Shown one piece after another: positions 1 through 8,627 of a DNA stretch of 64,000 bases. A model generated the notes under the pieces. The model searched no databases. It saw only the letters and a program-made list of their open reading frames with translations, and had not been told where the DNA came from. The stretch spans positions 2,480,001 through 2,544,000 of the forward strand of contig CBDDCL010000015.1 of assembly GCA_965226245.1 (NCBI GenBank). The letters are read 5' to 3'. How positions within the stretch are numbered: the stretch's first letter is position 1; the number at the start of each line of letters is the position of its first letter. Position numbers and translations under genes: made by a program. The stretch is from CBDCYS01 sp965226245. Its GTDB lineage: Bacteria; Acidobacteriota; Terriglobia; Bryobacterales; UBA6623.

Positions 1-153
1 AAGGGCATTCGAGTGGAGTCCTGGGCGGAGCTTCGAGAACGAATCCTGCTGGGAATCGCGGAGATCAATGCCGCTCCAGTCGTTCACCGCTGGGGCAAGT
101 TCGAGGCGCTCGAGGTCGCCTGAGATGGTGTATCTTTTAATGAAACGATATAC
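1..153 (+). mobile_element. Right end of an IS630-family element (transposase C-terminus plus inverted repeat)
   Basis: Bases 1-123 encode the last 40 residues of an IS630-type transposase and match 59776-59898 with a single difference (gtc for gcc, Val for Ala). The match runs on through the right inverted repeat, which ends near 152 (tgaaacgatata). The left part lies outside the window. It is therefore a second copy of the element that is complete at 58.7-59.9 kb. The coding part ends with TGA at 121-123. The following stretch 154-244 holds no recognisable gene. Confidence 0.9.
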
Positions 154-244
154 TAGGTGTCCAAAGGTGCACCGATCCTGCGACGATCGGCTCCGTAACG
201 AACCCGGGCCGAGAAGACTTGAGCCGCGCTTAGGAAGCGGCAGC

Positions 245-1514
245 AAATAACATTTCCATTACGAAATGTTTTGATGTATGCTGAGGAGGATGGCAGACCT
301 GGCAGGAATCAGGTTTCGGTTCAGGGCTCTTGCCGCCATACTCGACGAGCGGTCGCGGCGGCTGCTGGTCGCGGCAGAGAGTGCGGCCATCGGGCGGGGC
401 GGGATTTCGGCGGTTTCAACAGCGACCGGTGTATCGCGGCCGGTCATCCGAAAGGGCATGGCGGAATTGAAACAGGCGGTCTCAGCGCCGCCCGTGGGCC
501 GGGTGCGTCGTCCGGGAGGTGGCCGCAAGAGGGCGACCGAACGCGATCCGAAGTTGCAGCAGGATTTGGAGAGATTGGTGGAGCCGGTCACGCGAGGCGA
601 CCCGCAATCGCCGTTGCGCTGGACCTGCAAGAGCGTCCGGAACTTAGCCGCGGAGTTGAATCGCGGCGGGCACCAGACGAACCGTCAAACGGTGGCGGAG
701 TTGCTGCGGGCAATGGACTACAGCCTGCAGGCGAACCGCAAGACGCTGGCAGGCCGCCAGCATCCCGACCGCAACGCCCAGTTTGAACACATCAATGAGC
801 GGGTGCGGCAGCATCTGTTGCAGGGTCAGCCGGTGATATCGGTGGACACGAAGAAGAAAGAACTGGTAGGCGAGTTTAAGAACAAGGGGCGAGAGTGGCG
901 GCCGCAAGGAGAACCAGAAAAGGTTGGCGTCCACGATTTCCCGGGCAAGGAGTTGGGGAAGGTGGCCCCCTACGGCAGCTATGACCTGGGGCGCAACAGC
1001 GGCTGGGTCAGCGTCGGAGTGGATCATGATACCTCGGCCTTTGCGGTGGAGAGCATTCGGCGTTGGTGGTATTCGATGGGCCGGCGCTGCTATCCGCGAG
1101 GCCGACAATTGTTGATCACCGCCGCTGCCGGCGGCAGCAATGGGGCGCGGGTGCGACTCTGGAAATGGGAGTTACAGAAGCTGGCCGACGAAACGGAGTT
1201 GCACATCGCCGTCTGCCACTTTCCGCCGGGCAGCAGCAAGTGGAACAAGATTGAACACCGCTTATTCTCGGCGATCAGTCAGAATTGGCGTGGCAAGCCG
1301 CTGGTGAATCACGAGGTCATCATCAACCTGATCTCCGCCACGGCGACCAACAACGGCCTGCGAGTGGAGAGCCAACTGGATAGGAATCTGTATCCCAAAG
1401 GGATCAAGATTTCTGACAAGCAGATGGCTGAGGTGCAACTGCGACGAGAGGAATTTCATGGAGACTGGAACTACAGCATCCTTCCGAGAAACCCTCAGGA
1501 TGGAAAGGTTATTT
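245..1514 (+). mobile_element. Complete ISAzo13-family insertion sequence
   Basis: The ends are imperfect inverted repeats: aaataacatttccat at 245-259 and atggaaaggttattt at 1500-1514, matching at 14 of 15 positions. They enclose one transposase gene whose last codons lie in the right repeat. A degraded copy of the same left end and N-terminal coding sequence lies at 18498-18780. I could not identify a target duplication with confidence. Confidence 0.8.
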
Positions 1515-1519
1515 CCTGA
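278..1519 (+). CDS. ISAzo13-family transposase
   Basis: This 413-residue protein is full length for the family (Rhodopirellula-type DDE transposase, DDE_Tnp_ISAZ013). The N-terminal 90 residues form a helix-turn-helix region with the segment GGISAVSTATGVSRPVIRKG, followed by the basic RRPGGGRKR linker. The catalytic region follows with VISVDTKKKE near residue 190, the family segment YGSYDLGRNSGWVSVGVDHD, and SSKWNKIEHRLFS near residue 325 carrying the likely third acidic residue. The frame is open to a stop inside the right inverted repeat, so the element may still be active. The start is uncertain: ATG 293 (MADLAG) is an alternative. Confidence 0.9.
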   Translation: MLRRMADLAGIRFRFRALAAILDERSRRLLVAAESAAIGRGGISAVSTATGVSRPVIRKGMAELKQAVSAPPVGRVRRPGGGRKRATERDPKLQQDLERLVEPVTRGDPQSPLRWTCKSVRNLAAELNRGGHQTNRQTVAELLRAMDYSLQANRKTLAGRQHPDRNAQFEHINERVRQHLLQGQPVISVDTKKKELVGEFKNKGREWRPQGEPEKVGVHDFPGKELGKVAPYGSYDLGRNSGWVSVGVDHDTSAFAVESIRRWWYSMGRRCYPRGRQLLITAAAGGSNGARVRLWKWELQKLADETELHIAVCHFPPGSSKWNKIEHRLFSAISQNWRGKPLVNHEVIINLISATATNNGLRVESQLDRNLYPKGIKISDKQMAEVQLRREEFHGDWNYSILPRNPQDGKVIS

Positions 1520-1618
1520 CGACTTCTTACCACCGCAGGTCTCATAATCTCTGTCGAGATGCTTGAAGGCGCTGACGAATTAATTGTGGCTCGGCTTCGG
1601 GTTTACGATGATGTCGCT

Positions 1619-1665
1619 GCCAAGTGAAAATGTCCTAAATGTGCCAAGTAGAAACGAGGATGTCC
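1619..1665 (+). repeat. Left double terminal repeat of a lost element (GCCAAGTAGAAATGTCC type)
   Basis: Two imperfect copies lie head to tail: gccaagtgaaaatgtcc at 1619-1635 and a second, interrupted copy at 1643-1665 that starts gccaagtagaaa. They are the inverted counterpart of the double copy at 3419-3460. Paired multiple terminal repeats suggest the ends of an older transposon whose inside was replaced by the IS256-type element. I cannot name the family. Confidence 0.55.
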
Positions 1666-1695
1666 GATAGTTCGTAGAAAGTAGCGACTCTCCAG

Positions 1696-1733
1696 TCCGA
1701 GCCGTTAGGCTCGGAGTGATGTTTTATTTTTTT
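1696..1733 (+). terminator. Hairpin plus T-run in the leader of the IS256-type transposase
   Basis: TCCGAGCC-gtta-GGCTCGGA (1696-1715) is a perfect 8-bp stem, followed after a short gap by a T-rich run (ttttattttttt). It sits between the element's left end and the transposase RBS (aaggag, about 1737). Such leader structures can block transcription entering from outside the element. The regulatory role is inferred. Confidence 0.4.
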
Positions 1734-1749
1734 AAAAAGGAGAGTCGCT

Positions 1750-3039
1750 ATGAAGAAACGATACCAGATCGACCGCGAACAAGCCGTTCGCCAATTCCAC
1801 AAGCAAGCCGAAGAATCCGGGCAAGAACTGCAACTGCACTTGCCGCTCAAAGAAGTCGCCGCCGCCCTGCAGCAAAGTGTCGGTGAGTTGATGCGCCAGG
1901 CAGGGCTGGATCTGATGCAGCTCATCATGGACAACGAAGTGCGCCAGCTCGCCGGCGAGCACTACCAGCGGCGCCAAGCCGAGCAGCCCTACCGCTGGGG
2001 CCGCGAGAAAGGCTTCCTCGTCGTGGATGGACAGAAGGTCCCCATTCAGCGTCCGCGGCTGCGCAGCGACGACGGTCACGAACAACCCTTGGGCAGCTAT
2101 GAATTGTTCCGCCGCTCCGAGCCGCTCGACGACGCCGTTTGGGACAAGCTCATGCTGGGGCTCTCGACGCGGAATTACTCCCAAGCCGTGCGGGAGTTTG
2201 CCGCCGCCTATGGCATCGAAAAGTCGGCGGTGAGCGAGCATTTCGTGCGTACCAGCCGCGAGAAACTGCAGGCACTTTTAGAACGCCCTCTCGATAAACT
2301 CAAACTCTGCGCCGTCTACATCGACGGCATTGAGTTCAAGGGTCAGCATCTGATCGTAGCGCTGGGAGTCGCTGTAGACGGGTCGAAAACGGTTTTGGGG
2401 CTGCGGCAGGGAGCGAGCGAGAACGCCACGGTGGTCAGCGAATTGCTGGAGGATTTGGCCGGGCGCGGCGTCGATTTCTCGGCGCCGATGCTCTATGTGC
2501 TCGACGGCGCGAAGGCGCTCACCAAGGCGGTCCGCAAGCAGGCGGGCAAGACGGCGCTGATCCAGCGCTGTCAAATGCACAAGCGCCGCAATGTGAGCGG
2601 CCATTTGCCGCAGCAATACCGCGAATCGGTGGACCGCAAGATGGCGAACGCTTATGCGATGTCGAGCTATGAGGATGCCAACACGGCCTTGGAGAAGTTG
2701 CATCGCGAGTTGCTGGAGTTGAACCCGTCGGCGGCGCGGTCGCTCGAAGAAGGGAGGGAGCAAACGCTGACGGTGCACCGCCTCGGACTCGACGATTTGT
2801 TGCGCTGTACGCTGGCGACGACGGACCCGATCGAGTCGGCCTTCTCGGTGGTGGACCGCGTCTGCGGCCGGGTGAAGCGCTGGCGGGGAGGCGATCAACG
2901 CGAGCGCTGGGCGGGAGCGGGTCTGTGGCTGGCGGAGAAAAGCTTCCGGCGCGTCAAGGGCTACCGCCACTTGCCGAAATTACTCGACCAGCTCGCCAGA
3001 CTGTCGACGCCGCCACCGGCCCAAGCCCAAGCGGCGTAA
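1750..3039 (+). CDS. IS256-family (mutator-type) transposase
   Basis: This 429-residue protein starts at ATG 1750, well placed after a strong AAGGAG. It has the mutator-type core: CAVYIDGIEF with HLIVALGVAVDGSKTVLGLR around residues 185-220, MLYVLDGAKALTKAVR near 250, an IQRCQMHKRRNVSGHLP block near 275, and TTDPIESAFS near residue 355. These supply the usual acidic triad. A short CTCCAG/CTGGAG pair at about 1690 and 3053 may mark the element ends. The frame is open throughout, so the gene looks intact. Confidence 0.88.
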   Translation: MKKRYQIDREQAVRQFHKQAEESGQELQLHLPLKEVAAALQQSVGELMRQAGLDLMQLIMDNEVRQLAGEHYQRRQAEQPYRWGREKGFLVVDGQKVPIQRPRLRSDDGHEQPLGSYELFRRSEPLDDAVWDKLMLGLSTRNYSQAVREFAAAYGIEKSAVSEHFVRTSREKLQALLERPLDKLKLCAVYIDGIEFKGQHLIVALGVAVDGSKTVLGLRQGASENATVVSELLEDLAGRGVDFSAPMLYVLDGAKALTKAVRKQAGKTALIQRCQMHKRRNVSGHLPQQYRESVDRKMANAYAMSSYEDANTALEKLHRELLELNPSAARSLEEGREQTLTVHRLGLDDLLRCTLATTDPIESAFSVVDRVCGRVKRWRGGDQRERWAGAGLWLAEKSFRRVKGYRHLPKLLDQLARLSTPPPAQAQAA

Positions 3040-3426
3040 ACTACAAGTTCTGGAGAGCCGCGCGTTTCAACGGAATTCTGGACATGCTCAGTAGAAATGT
3101 CCTATTGACAGAGTCACCCTGGAAGGGTGAGCAGGCGCGAGCTTCCAGTGCCCGCCGGGGAGATGCGCCCGCCGATACGCTGAGTTAGCGGGCGCTGCTA
3201 AGCCAAAATTCGATTGGGAGCGCCGGGCAAACGGCGCCCGGCGATCGTCGCGTTGGCCCAGCCCAAGGCCTCAGCTCCGAGACTTCACCAAAGCAATCCC
3301 GCCCACAAACACAGACGCGGCTGTGAGCCCGCCGAATGGGTCAGCAGCACCCACTCGCAGCGTCATGCTCAACCGGCGAGTGCCTCGCCACGGCCCCTCC
3401 AGCCGACCCCCCCCAACCGGACATTT
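3040..3426. other. Non-coding mosaic right of the IS256-type transposase
   Basis: I find no credible gene here. A partial copy of the GCCAAGTAGAAATGTCC-type end (gtagaaatgtcc) lies at 3091-3102, followed by GC-rich sequence and then the complete double repeat starting at 3419. The open frames present have no recognisable protein features and look like the worn interior of an older element. Confidence 0.5.
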
Positions 3427-3460
3427 CTACTTGGCAACGATTAGGACATTTCTACTTGGC
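3419..3460 (-). repeat. Right double terminal repeat of the lost element
   Basis: Two identical copies of ggacatttctacttggc lie at 3419-3435 and 3444-3460. They are the inverse of the copies at 1619-1665. The left copies together with these bound about 1.8 kb that now contains the IS256-type gene. A related single sequence, ggacatttctattgcc, occurs at 25421-25436. Confidence 0.6.
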
Positions 3461-3936
3461 GTTGACACATGATCGCCTACCTGGACGGTTAGCTGGTGCA
3501 CTCCAAGTGGTATCTCGAACGGAATCACTGCGTTGATCTGATCAGGACTGGCAAAGTAGAGGGGGAGTTCGACCTCTCCCAGTCTGACGGTGGTGGTGCC
3601 GAGAGTAGTTTTGAGAGGTAAGGAGCCGGCTCCTGCCGTCTCGACCGCCATTCTCGCTCCGAAGACCGAGACGATCTCTCCGGGGGCAACGATCTGTGGC
3701 GAGGTGAATCCGGCCGCGTTTACCACACCACCAGCGTTTACCGTAGGCGTCACCCGTGTGTCGCTTCCGGTTAGACGCACCGTCGTGCCGAAGCGAGAAG
3801 GCACGCTACTCTCCGGCGCCAGAGCTTCCACCACGACTTCGACCTGGCTAGAGCTTTCGTCTTGCGGCACCCAGGTGCCGTGCCATCGACCATCGCCAAG
3901 AGGCACGAGCGTGACCGCTGGGTCGGTCGTCGTCAA
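3427..3936 (-). pseudogene. Truncated secreted protein: TIGR03437 C-terminal domain fragment
   Basis: The 169-residue open frame contains the TIGR03437 (Solibacter C-terminal) signature: VVNAAGFTSPQIVAPGEIVS, a LPLYFASPDQINAVIPFE segment and a GVHQLTVQVG stretch. Full-length family members are secreted proteins of many hundred residues with this domain at the very end. Here the N-terminal part is missing; the frame continues upstream without a start to about 4010. The natural C-terminus is replaced by residues STPSRNVLIVAK, which are simply the translation of the mobile-element end at 3419-3460. It is therefore cut at both ends. Confidence 0.8.
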
Positions 3937-4149
3937 CCTCGCGGTAACCGATCCAGCTGCTAGCCCATGTTCGCCACATTTCGGAGGCAGTGGGGAGCTA
4001 AGTTATTGAATTCCTTAGGGCGGGGGTGGAAAATCCCCATTTTGGGTTGTCACGGATAATTCGATTTAATTTCATAGTTCGCTTGATTTATGCTTGTATT
4101 TGCGCTTTATCGTGCTGTCACTCCATAACCCGTATTCCCCCGCCTCACC

Positions 4150-5140
4150 TCCCTCCGCCGCCCCTCGGGCAAACTCGACGAGTACATCCAACTCGCCGCG
4201 TCCTGCCGTGACCAGCAGGGCTGCACCCGCCAGAAGGTCATCGTCAGCCTGGGACGCAAAGACCGGCTGACCGCCCAGCTCGACGCCCTGCTGCGGCTGC
4301 TCGACCCGCAGCGCCGCTATGTCGCCTCCGACACCTTGGCCGCCCAACAAGCGCCGCCCTGGGGGCGCCTGCTGGCCCTGCGCCAGCTGTGGCGGCAGCT
4401 GGGGTTGGAAACCATCCTGGACCAGCTCGAAGGCCGCCCGCCGCGGGGCCAGGCGCGGCTGGCCGACCGCGTGCTCGTGCTGGTGGCTAAGCGGCTCGCC
4501 GAGCCCAGCAGTGAGCACGGGCTGGCGCGCTGGCTGCAGCAAGAATTCGTCTGCGACCGAGCTGGGCGGCGCTGGCTGCCGACCTGGCACGGCGACGAAG
4601 AGCGCCGCCGCAGCCGCCGTCCGCGAGTGCGAAGGGCAGCGCTACTTTGGGCGGGCATACGAAGCGGGGCGCTTCCGCTATTTCGAAGATCCGCAGAAGC
4701 TGCCGCGCGAGCAAGCGCTGGAGGGCAAGTCTTTGATCCAGAGCGAGGAGCAAAACCTGACGCCCGTGGAGGCGGTCAGCCGCTACCAGGAGTTGATGGC
4801 AGTCGAGCGGGCTTTGCGCGATCTCAAAGATGTGATTGAGATGCGGCCGATCTATCATCAGACGCCGCGGCGCGTGGAGGCGCACATCTTCGTGGCGGCG
4901 CTGGCGCTGTTACTCAAGCACGCGGTCCAGCGGAAACTGCAACAAGCGGGCCTGGACTTGTCCGCCGAGGAGGCGCTGGGGGCGCTGACGACGGTGCAGC
5001 TGCTGGATCTGGAATTGCCCGACGGCGGCGCCAAACAGCTGGTGACGCGGGGGACGCGGCGCGCCCAACAAGTGCTGCAGGCACTGGGGATCCGCGACCG
5101 CACGCCGCCGGGCGGCCCCGACCGAAAACCCCGCATGTAG
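4150..5140 (+). pseudogene. IS1634-type transposase with internal deletion and frame change
   Basis: Two pieces lie in different frames. The first, from about 4163 to 4600, has KLDEYIQLAASCRDQQG, KVIVSLGRKDRLTAQLDALL and RLADRVLVLVAKRLAEPS, typical of the N-terminal part of IS1634 transposases. The second, 4620-5140, starts at RECEGQRYFGRAYEAGRFRY and contains AVERALRDLKDVIEMRPIYH and RRVEAHIFVAALALLLKHAV, the C-terminal part. The central DDE region between them is gone, so the gene is dead. No intact copy is present in the window. Confidence 0.8.
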
Positions 5141-5336
5141 TGGCACACCCGGAACCCCGCTCCCGTGTTTTCAATCACTTACAGATGTTTTTGGCAAACA
5201 TGGGCTAGCAGGCCTAAGCGCAAACATGCGCTAGCCGCCGCTGCCACTCCGTGGCTTGACGGCTTTTCGTGAACAGCTTGGGTGGTCCGCCGGCCGCACG
5301 GTTTCCCTGCCGCCGCCAACCTCGTACCATAAGACG

Positions 5337-6536
5337 ATGCCCGCTGAGGTCGCTCCTTCTTCCCTGAACGAACTTTCAGAACTGCTCCAAGACTGCGGCT
5401 CCACGAAGAAAACCGTCGAACTAGGCGGCAACTTCACCAAGCGCGCCATGGGAGGAGAAATCGCTGAAGCCGATGTCGTCGTGTCGACCCGCCAGATGAA
5501 CCATGTCATCGCTTACGAAGCGAAAGATCTGACCATCAGCGTCGAGGCCGGAGTGACATTTCGCGAACTGCGAGAAACTCTCGCCGCCAACGGGCAGTTC
5601 CTGCCACTGGACCCGCCTTTTTCCGAAAACGCCACCATCGGCGGGATCACCGCGTCAAACAGCAGCGGTCCGCGCCGCCGCCGCTATGGAACCGCCCGCG
5701 ACATGGTCATCGGGATGAAGTTCGTCACCCTCGAAGGCAACACCGTGCAGTCGGGCGCCATGGTGGTCAAGAACGTCACCGGACTCGACATGGGGAAGCT
5801 CATGATCGGGTCTTTCGGAACGCTGGCGTGCCTAGCGATCGTCAACTTCAAGATTTTCCCGAAGCCGAATGAGAGCCTGACCTGCGCTTTCTCGACCAGC
5901 TCGCTCGACACCGCTCTTGAGTTGAGAAAGGAGATCATCTCCGGTGTCCTGCAACCCAGTGCGATCGACCTGCTCAACGCCGAAGCAGTTCGGCTCGGAG
6001 GCGTCAATCTGACCGACAGCTATTCGCTGGTGCTCGACGTCGGGGGCAACCGCGCCACGGTTGAGCGCGTCGAGCGCGAGTTCCGCGAACTGGCTCGGCA
6101 GCGTGCCGGCACAGACTTCCTCGTCTTCGGAGAAGAGGAGGCGACCCGCTGTTGGCGTAGCGTCCAAGAGCTGACTTCCGCTGCCCTCATGGCCGACCCG
6201 GAGATGCACGTCGTTCGGATCTCGACGATCCTGGCTAGGATCGGCGACATTGTAGCGGCGAGTTCAGCCGGCGAACGCTCGAGGCCGGTGCTGGTCCGGG
6301 CCGGGAATGCCGTGGGGTACATCTACTGCTCGGGGGTTGACGATGCCCGCGAATGCCTCCAGGCGGCCCGATCCGAAGGGCTCGCCGCAGTCGTGGAATA
6401 TGCTCCGGTCGGTCAAAAGAACGCCCTGGAGCAATGGGCGGACCCCGGACCCGAGTTCGAAGTCATGCGCCGCATCAAAGATGATCTGGACCCCGATCAC
6501 CTGCTGAATCCTGGAAGGTTGTTTAACCGCCTTTAA
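5337..6536 (+). CDS. FAD-binding oxidoreductase, GlcE-like (glycolate oxidase subunit E family)
   Basis: This protein of about 399 residues belongs to the FAD_binding_4 (PCMH-type) family. The N-terminal FAD domain shows VVVSTRQMNHVIAYEAKDLT, ENATIGGITASNSSGPRRRR, YGTARDMVIGMKFV and VVKNVTGLDMGKLMIGSFGT, the classic GlcE pattern. GlcE normally works with GlcD and GlcF to oxidise glycolate to glyoxylate at the membrane, but neither partner is next to this gene, so the true substrate and electron acceptor are unknown. ATG 5337 is preferred; a start at 5256 would add 27 residues without a family match. The C-terminus has the expected DPDHLLNPGR motif. Confidence 0.85.
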   Translation: MPAEVAPSSLNELSELLQDCGSTKKTVELGGNFTKRAMGGEIAEADVVVSTRQMNHVIAYEAKDLTISVEAGVTFRELRETLAANGQFLPLDPPFSENATIGGITASNSSGPRRRRYGTARDMVIGMKFVTLEGNTVQSGAMVVKNVTGLDMGKLMIGSFGTLACLAIVNFKIFPKPNESLTCAFSTSSLDTALELRKEIISGVLQPSAIDLLNAEAVRLGGVNLTDSYSLVLDVGGNRATVERVEREFRELARQRAGTDFLVFGEEEATRCWRSVQELTSAALMADPEMHVVRISTILARIGDIVAASSAGERSRPVLVRAGNAVGYIYCSGVDDARECLQAARSEGLAAVVEYAPVGQKNALEQWADPGPEFEVMRRIKDDLDPDHLLNPGRLFNRL

Positions 6537-6711
6537 GCCCGGACTCTTCGACTTGATTCGAGGTGATCATCTCCCAATACATCGGTGCCGCGATGAAGCG
6601 GTGGCGGCAGGCGGACTGAGATCTGAGCTCCTGCTTCTTGTTAGACTTGACCGGGCAGCTTTCGCCTTGAACTTGTGTCCTTGCTTGAACTTTTATCCTT
6701 GGAGGACGCCA

Positions 6712-7050
6712 ATGCGTAAACTTCATCTGTCGGGTCTCTGCCTGACAGCGGTGGCCGCCGCTTCTCTGTTGATCTCGTGCGGACGTGAGGCCGGCGAAGC
6801 TCCGCGAAAGCCGAACATCGTGTTCGTCTTCGCGGACGACCATGCTTACCAGGCGATTAGCGCCTACGGATCGAAGATCAACCAAACGCCCAACATCGAC
6901 CGCCTGGCCGAAGAGGGAATCCGTTTTGACCGCTGCCTGGTGACCAACTCCATTTGCGCTCCGGCGCGCGGGAGCAGCGCACTGCGGTTTGGACAGACAC
7001 GAGTGGGACAACAAGTGCGTGTTCCTGCTGGCAGATTCAAAGCAACTTGA
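6712..7050 (+). pseudogene. Truncated sulfatase lipoprotein (N-terminal fragment)
   Basis: Starting at ATG 6712 behind GGAGG (6701-6705), the protein has a lipoprotein signal (AAASLLISC, lipid-modified Cys at about residue 23). It then has the sulfatase start KPNIVFVFADDHAYQAI with the metal-binding Asp pair, and CAPAR, the Cys-X-Pro-X-Arg site that is converted to formylglycine. Immediately after CAPARG the family sequence stops and about 25 unrelated residues follow to the stop. Roughly three quarters of the enzyme is missing, so it is non-functional. The intact sulfatase begins 43 bases further on. Confidence 0.8.
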
Positions 7051-7093
7051 AACGTTCCATCCTTATGCAGCATCCTAGTGATGGGACGGCTCG

Positions 7094-8512
7094 GTGCGAC
7101 TCACTCGACTCCTCATTGCCTTCAGTTGGTTCGTTGGGCTGGCAAGTCTTTCCAGCGCCGCGAACCCTAAGCCCAATTTCGTCATCCTATTAGCGGACGA
7201 CCTGGGCTACGGCGACCTGGGAGTTCAGGGACACCCCAAGATCAAGACTCCTCACATCGACCGCATGGCGGCTGAAGGCGTGCGGCTGAGGGAGTTCTAT
7301 TCGGCGGCTCCCACCTGCACGCCGGCCCGCGCCGCTTTGCTGACGGGCCGCTACCCGGCGCGCTCGGGCTTGGTCCGGGTGTTGCTGCCAAAGGAAAAAT
7401 GGGGTATTCCCGCTTCGGAGATTACTCTGGCTGAGGCGCTGCAAGAGGAAGGCTATGCGAGTGCCCTGATCGGCAAGTGGCATCTCGGAGGAAGAAAACC
7501 GTTCCGGCCCAACAAGCACGGATTCGACTATTTTTTCGGCTTGCTGTTCAGTAACGACATGGCCGTTTTGCCGGTACTCAAGTGGCCCCGGCTCGAACTG
7601 CTTCGCAACAACAAAGCCATCGAATCACCCGCCAAAGTCAAGACGCTGACACGCCGCTACACCGAGGAAGCCGTCTCCTACATTGAACAGCACCGCGACG
7701 AGCCGTTCTTCCTCTACGTTTCCTACACCATGCCTCACGCGCCTCTGCGGCCGTCGGATGAGTTTCGGGGGAAATCCGATTTCGGCGACTATGGGGACGT
7801 GGTGGAGGAGATCGACTGGAGCGCCGGCCGCATTCTCGAAGCACTCCAGGACAACGGCCTGGATGAGGAAACTCTGGTCATATTCACAAGCGATAACGGG
7901 CCTTGGAAAGCGGGGGGGAACCAGAAGCGCCAAACCCGAGGCTCGGCCGGGCCGCTGCGAGGCGTCAAGGGGACTACCTGGGAAGGCGGCATGCGGGTTC
8001 CTTTTGTTGCGCGCTGGCCCGGACGTTTACCGGCCGGCTTGGTCCGGGGCGGAATCTCGGTGATGACGGATTTGTTCACTACGCTGATCGAGTTGGCGGG
8101 AGGCGAAATCCCATCCGATCGAGACATTGATGGCAAGAACATCATGGCCATGCTCGAAGGCACTGCCGGAAGCCCGCATTCGGAGTTTTACTACTATTTC
8201 CGCAAGCGCATCTTCGCTGTTCGTTCCGGGGAATGGAAGCTGCATCTTTTCAAGCGTTCCGTGGGACCCGGCGGCCGGCCGGGTGATCCAATCCGGCTCA
8301 AGAAACCGGAACTCTACAACCTCGTGAATGATCCCGAAGAAAGCCGCGATGTGGCGGCTCTTCATCCCGGCATCGTCGAACGGCTATCGGGTCGCGGTCA
8401 GTCGTTTCAGGCGAGCGTGAAGCCGGTTCTGAAACTTCCCGGGCTTTGGCGATCTATCTCATCGGGCCTTACGACCCAGGCGCCCAAATCGGAGAAGCGC
8501 GCCCAGCAGTAG
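7094..8512 (+). CDS. Secreted sulfatase (arylsulfatase A type)
   Basis: This 472-residue enzyme should hydrolyse sulfate esters outside the cytoplasm. A signal peptide (about residues 1-22, ending ASLSSAA) precedes NFVILLADDLGYGDLG, where Asp35 and Asp36 bind the metal ion. Cys75 in CTPARAALLTGRYPARSG is the formylglycine site. GKWHLGG, the HAPL segment in the middle and FTSDNGPW supply the further active-site residues. GTG 7094 is the start in the best position for the signal peptide. The substrate cannot be told from sequence. It follows a truncated sulfatase, so the locus once had two. Confidence 0.92.
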   Translation: MRLTRLLIAFSWFVGLASLSSAANPKPNFVILLADDLGYGDLGVQGHPKIKTPHIDRMAAEGVRLREFYSAAPTCTPARAALLTGRYPARSGLVRVLLPKEKWGIPASEITLAEALQEEGYASALIGKWHLGGRKPFRPNKHGFDYFFGLLFSNDMAVLPVLKWPRLELLRNNKAIESPAKVKTLTRRYTEEAVSYIEQHRDEPFFLYVSYTMPHAPLRPSDEFRGKSDFGDYGDVVEEIDWSAGRILEALQDNGLDEETLVIFTSDNGPWKAGGNQKRQTRGSAGPLRGVKGTTWEGGMRVPFVARWPGRLPAGLVRGGISVMTDLFTTLIELAGGEIPSDRDIDGKNIMAMLEGTAGSPHSEFYYYFRKRIFAVRSGEWKLHLFKRSVGPGGRPGDPIRLKKPELYNLVNDPEESRDVAALHPGIVERLSGRGQSFQASVKPVLKLPGLWRSISSGLTTQAPKSEKRAQQ

Positions 8513-8526
8513 GCGTTGGTACGGCG

Positions 8527-8611
8527 GACCGCGGGTTCCCACCCGCGGCTCTGAACAGCAGCGAGGGGATGCTTCTGTCTTGGGACCGCGGGTTCCCACC
8601 CGCGGCTCTGA
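8527..8611. repeat. Two copies of a 28-bp palindromic repeat
   Basis: An identical 28-mer with the core CCGCGGGTTCCCACCCGCGG occurs at 8527-8554 and 8584-8611, between the sulfatase and the convergent reductase. The arms CCGCGGGT and ACCCGCGG pair around a short loop. It resembles bacterial REP elements and could serve as a bidirectional transcription end. A related form is found at 41636-41659 and 62687-62710. Confidence 0.7.
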
Positions 8612-8627
8612 GCGGCGGGGGGGATGC

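Noticed and set aside
5337..6536. Complete glycolate oxidase operon
   Set aside because: Only a GlcE-like chain is present; GlcD and GlcF are absent, so no glc symbols are given.
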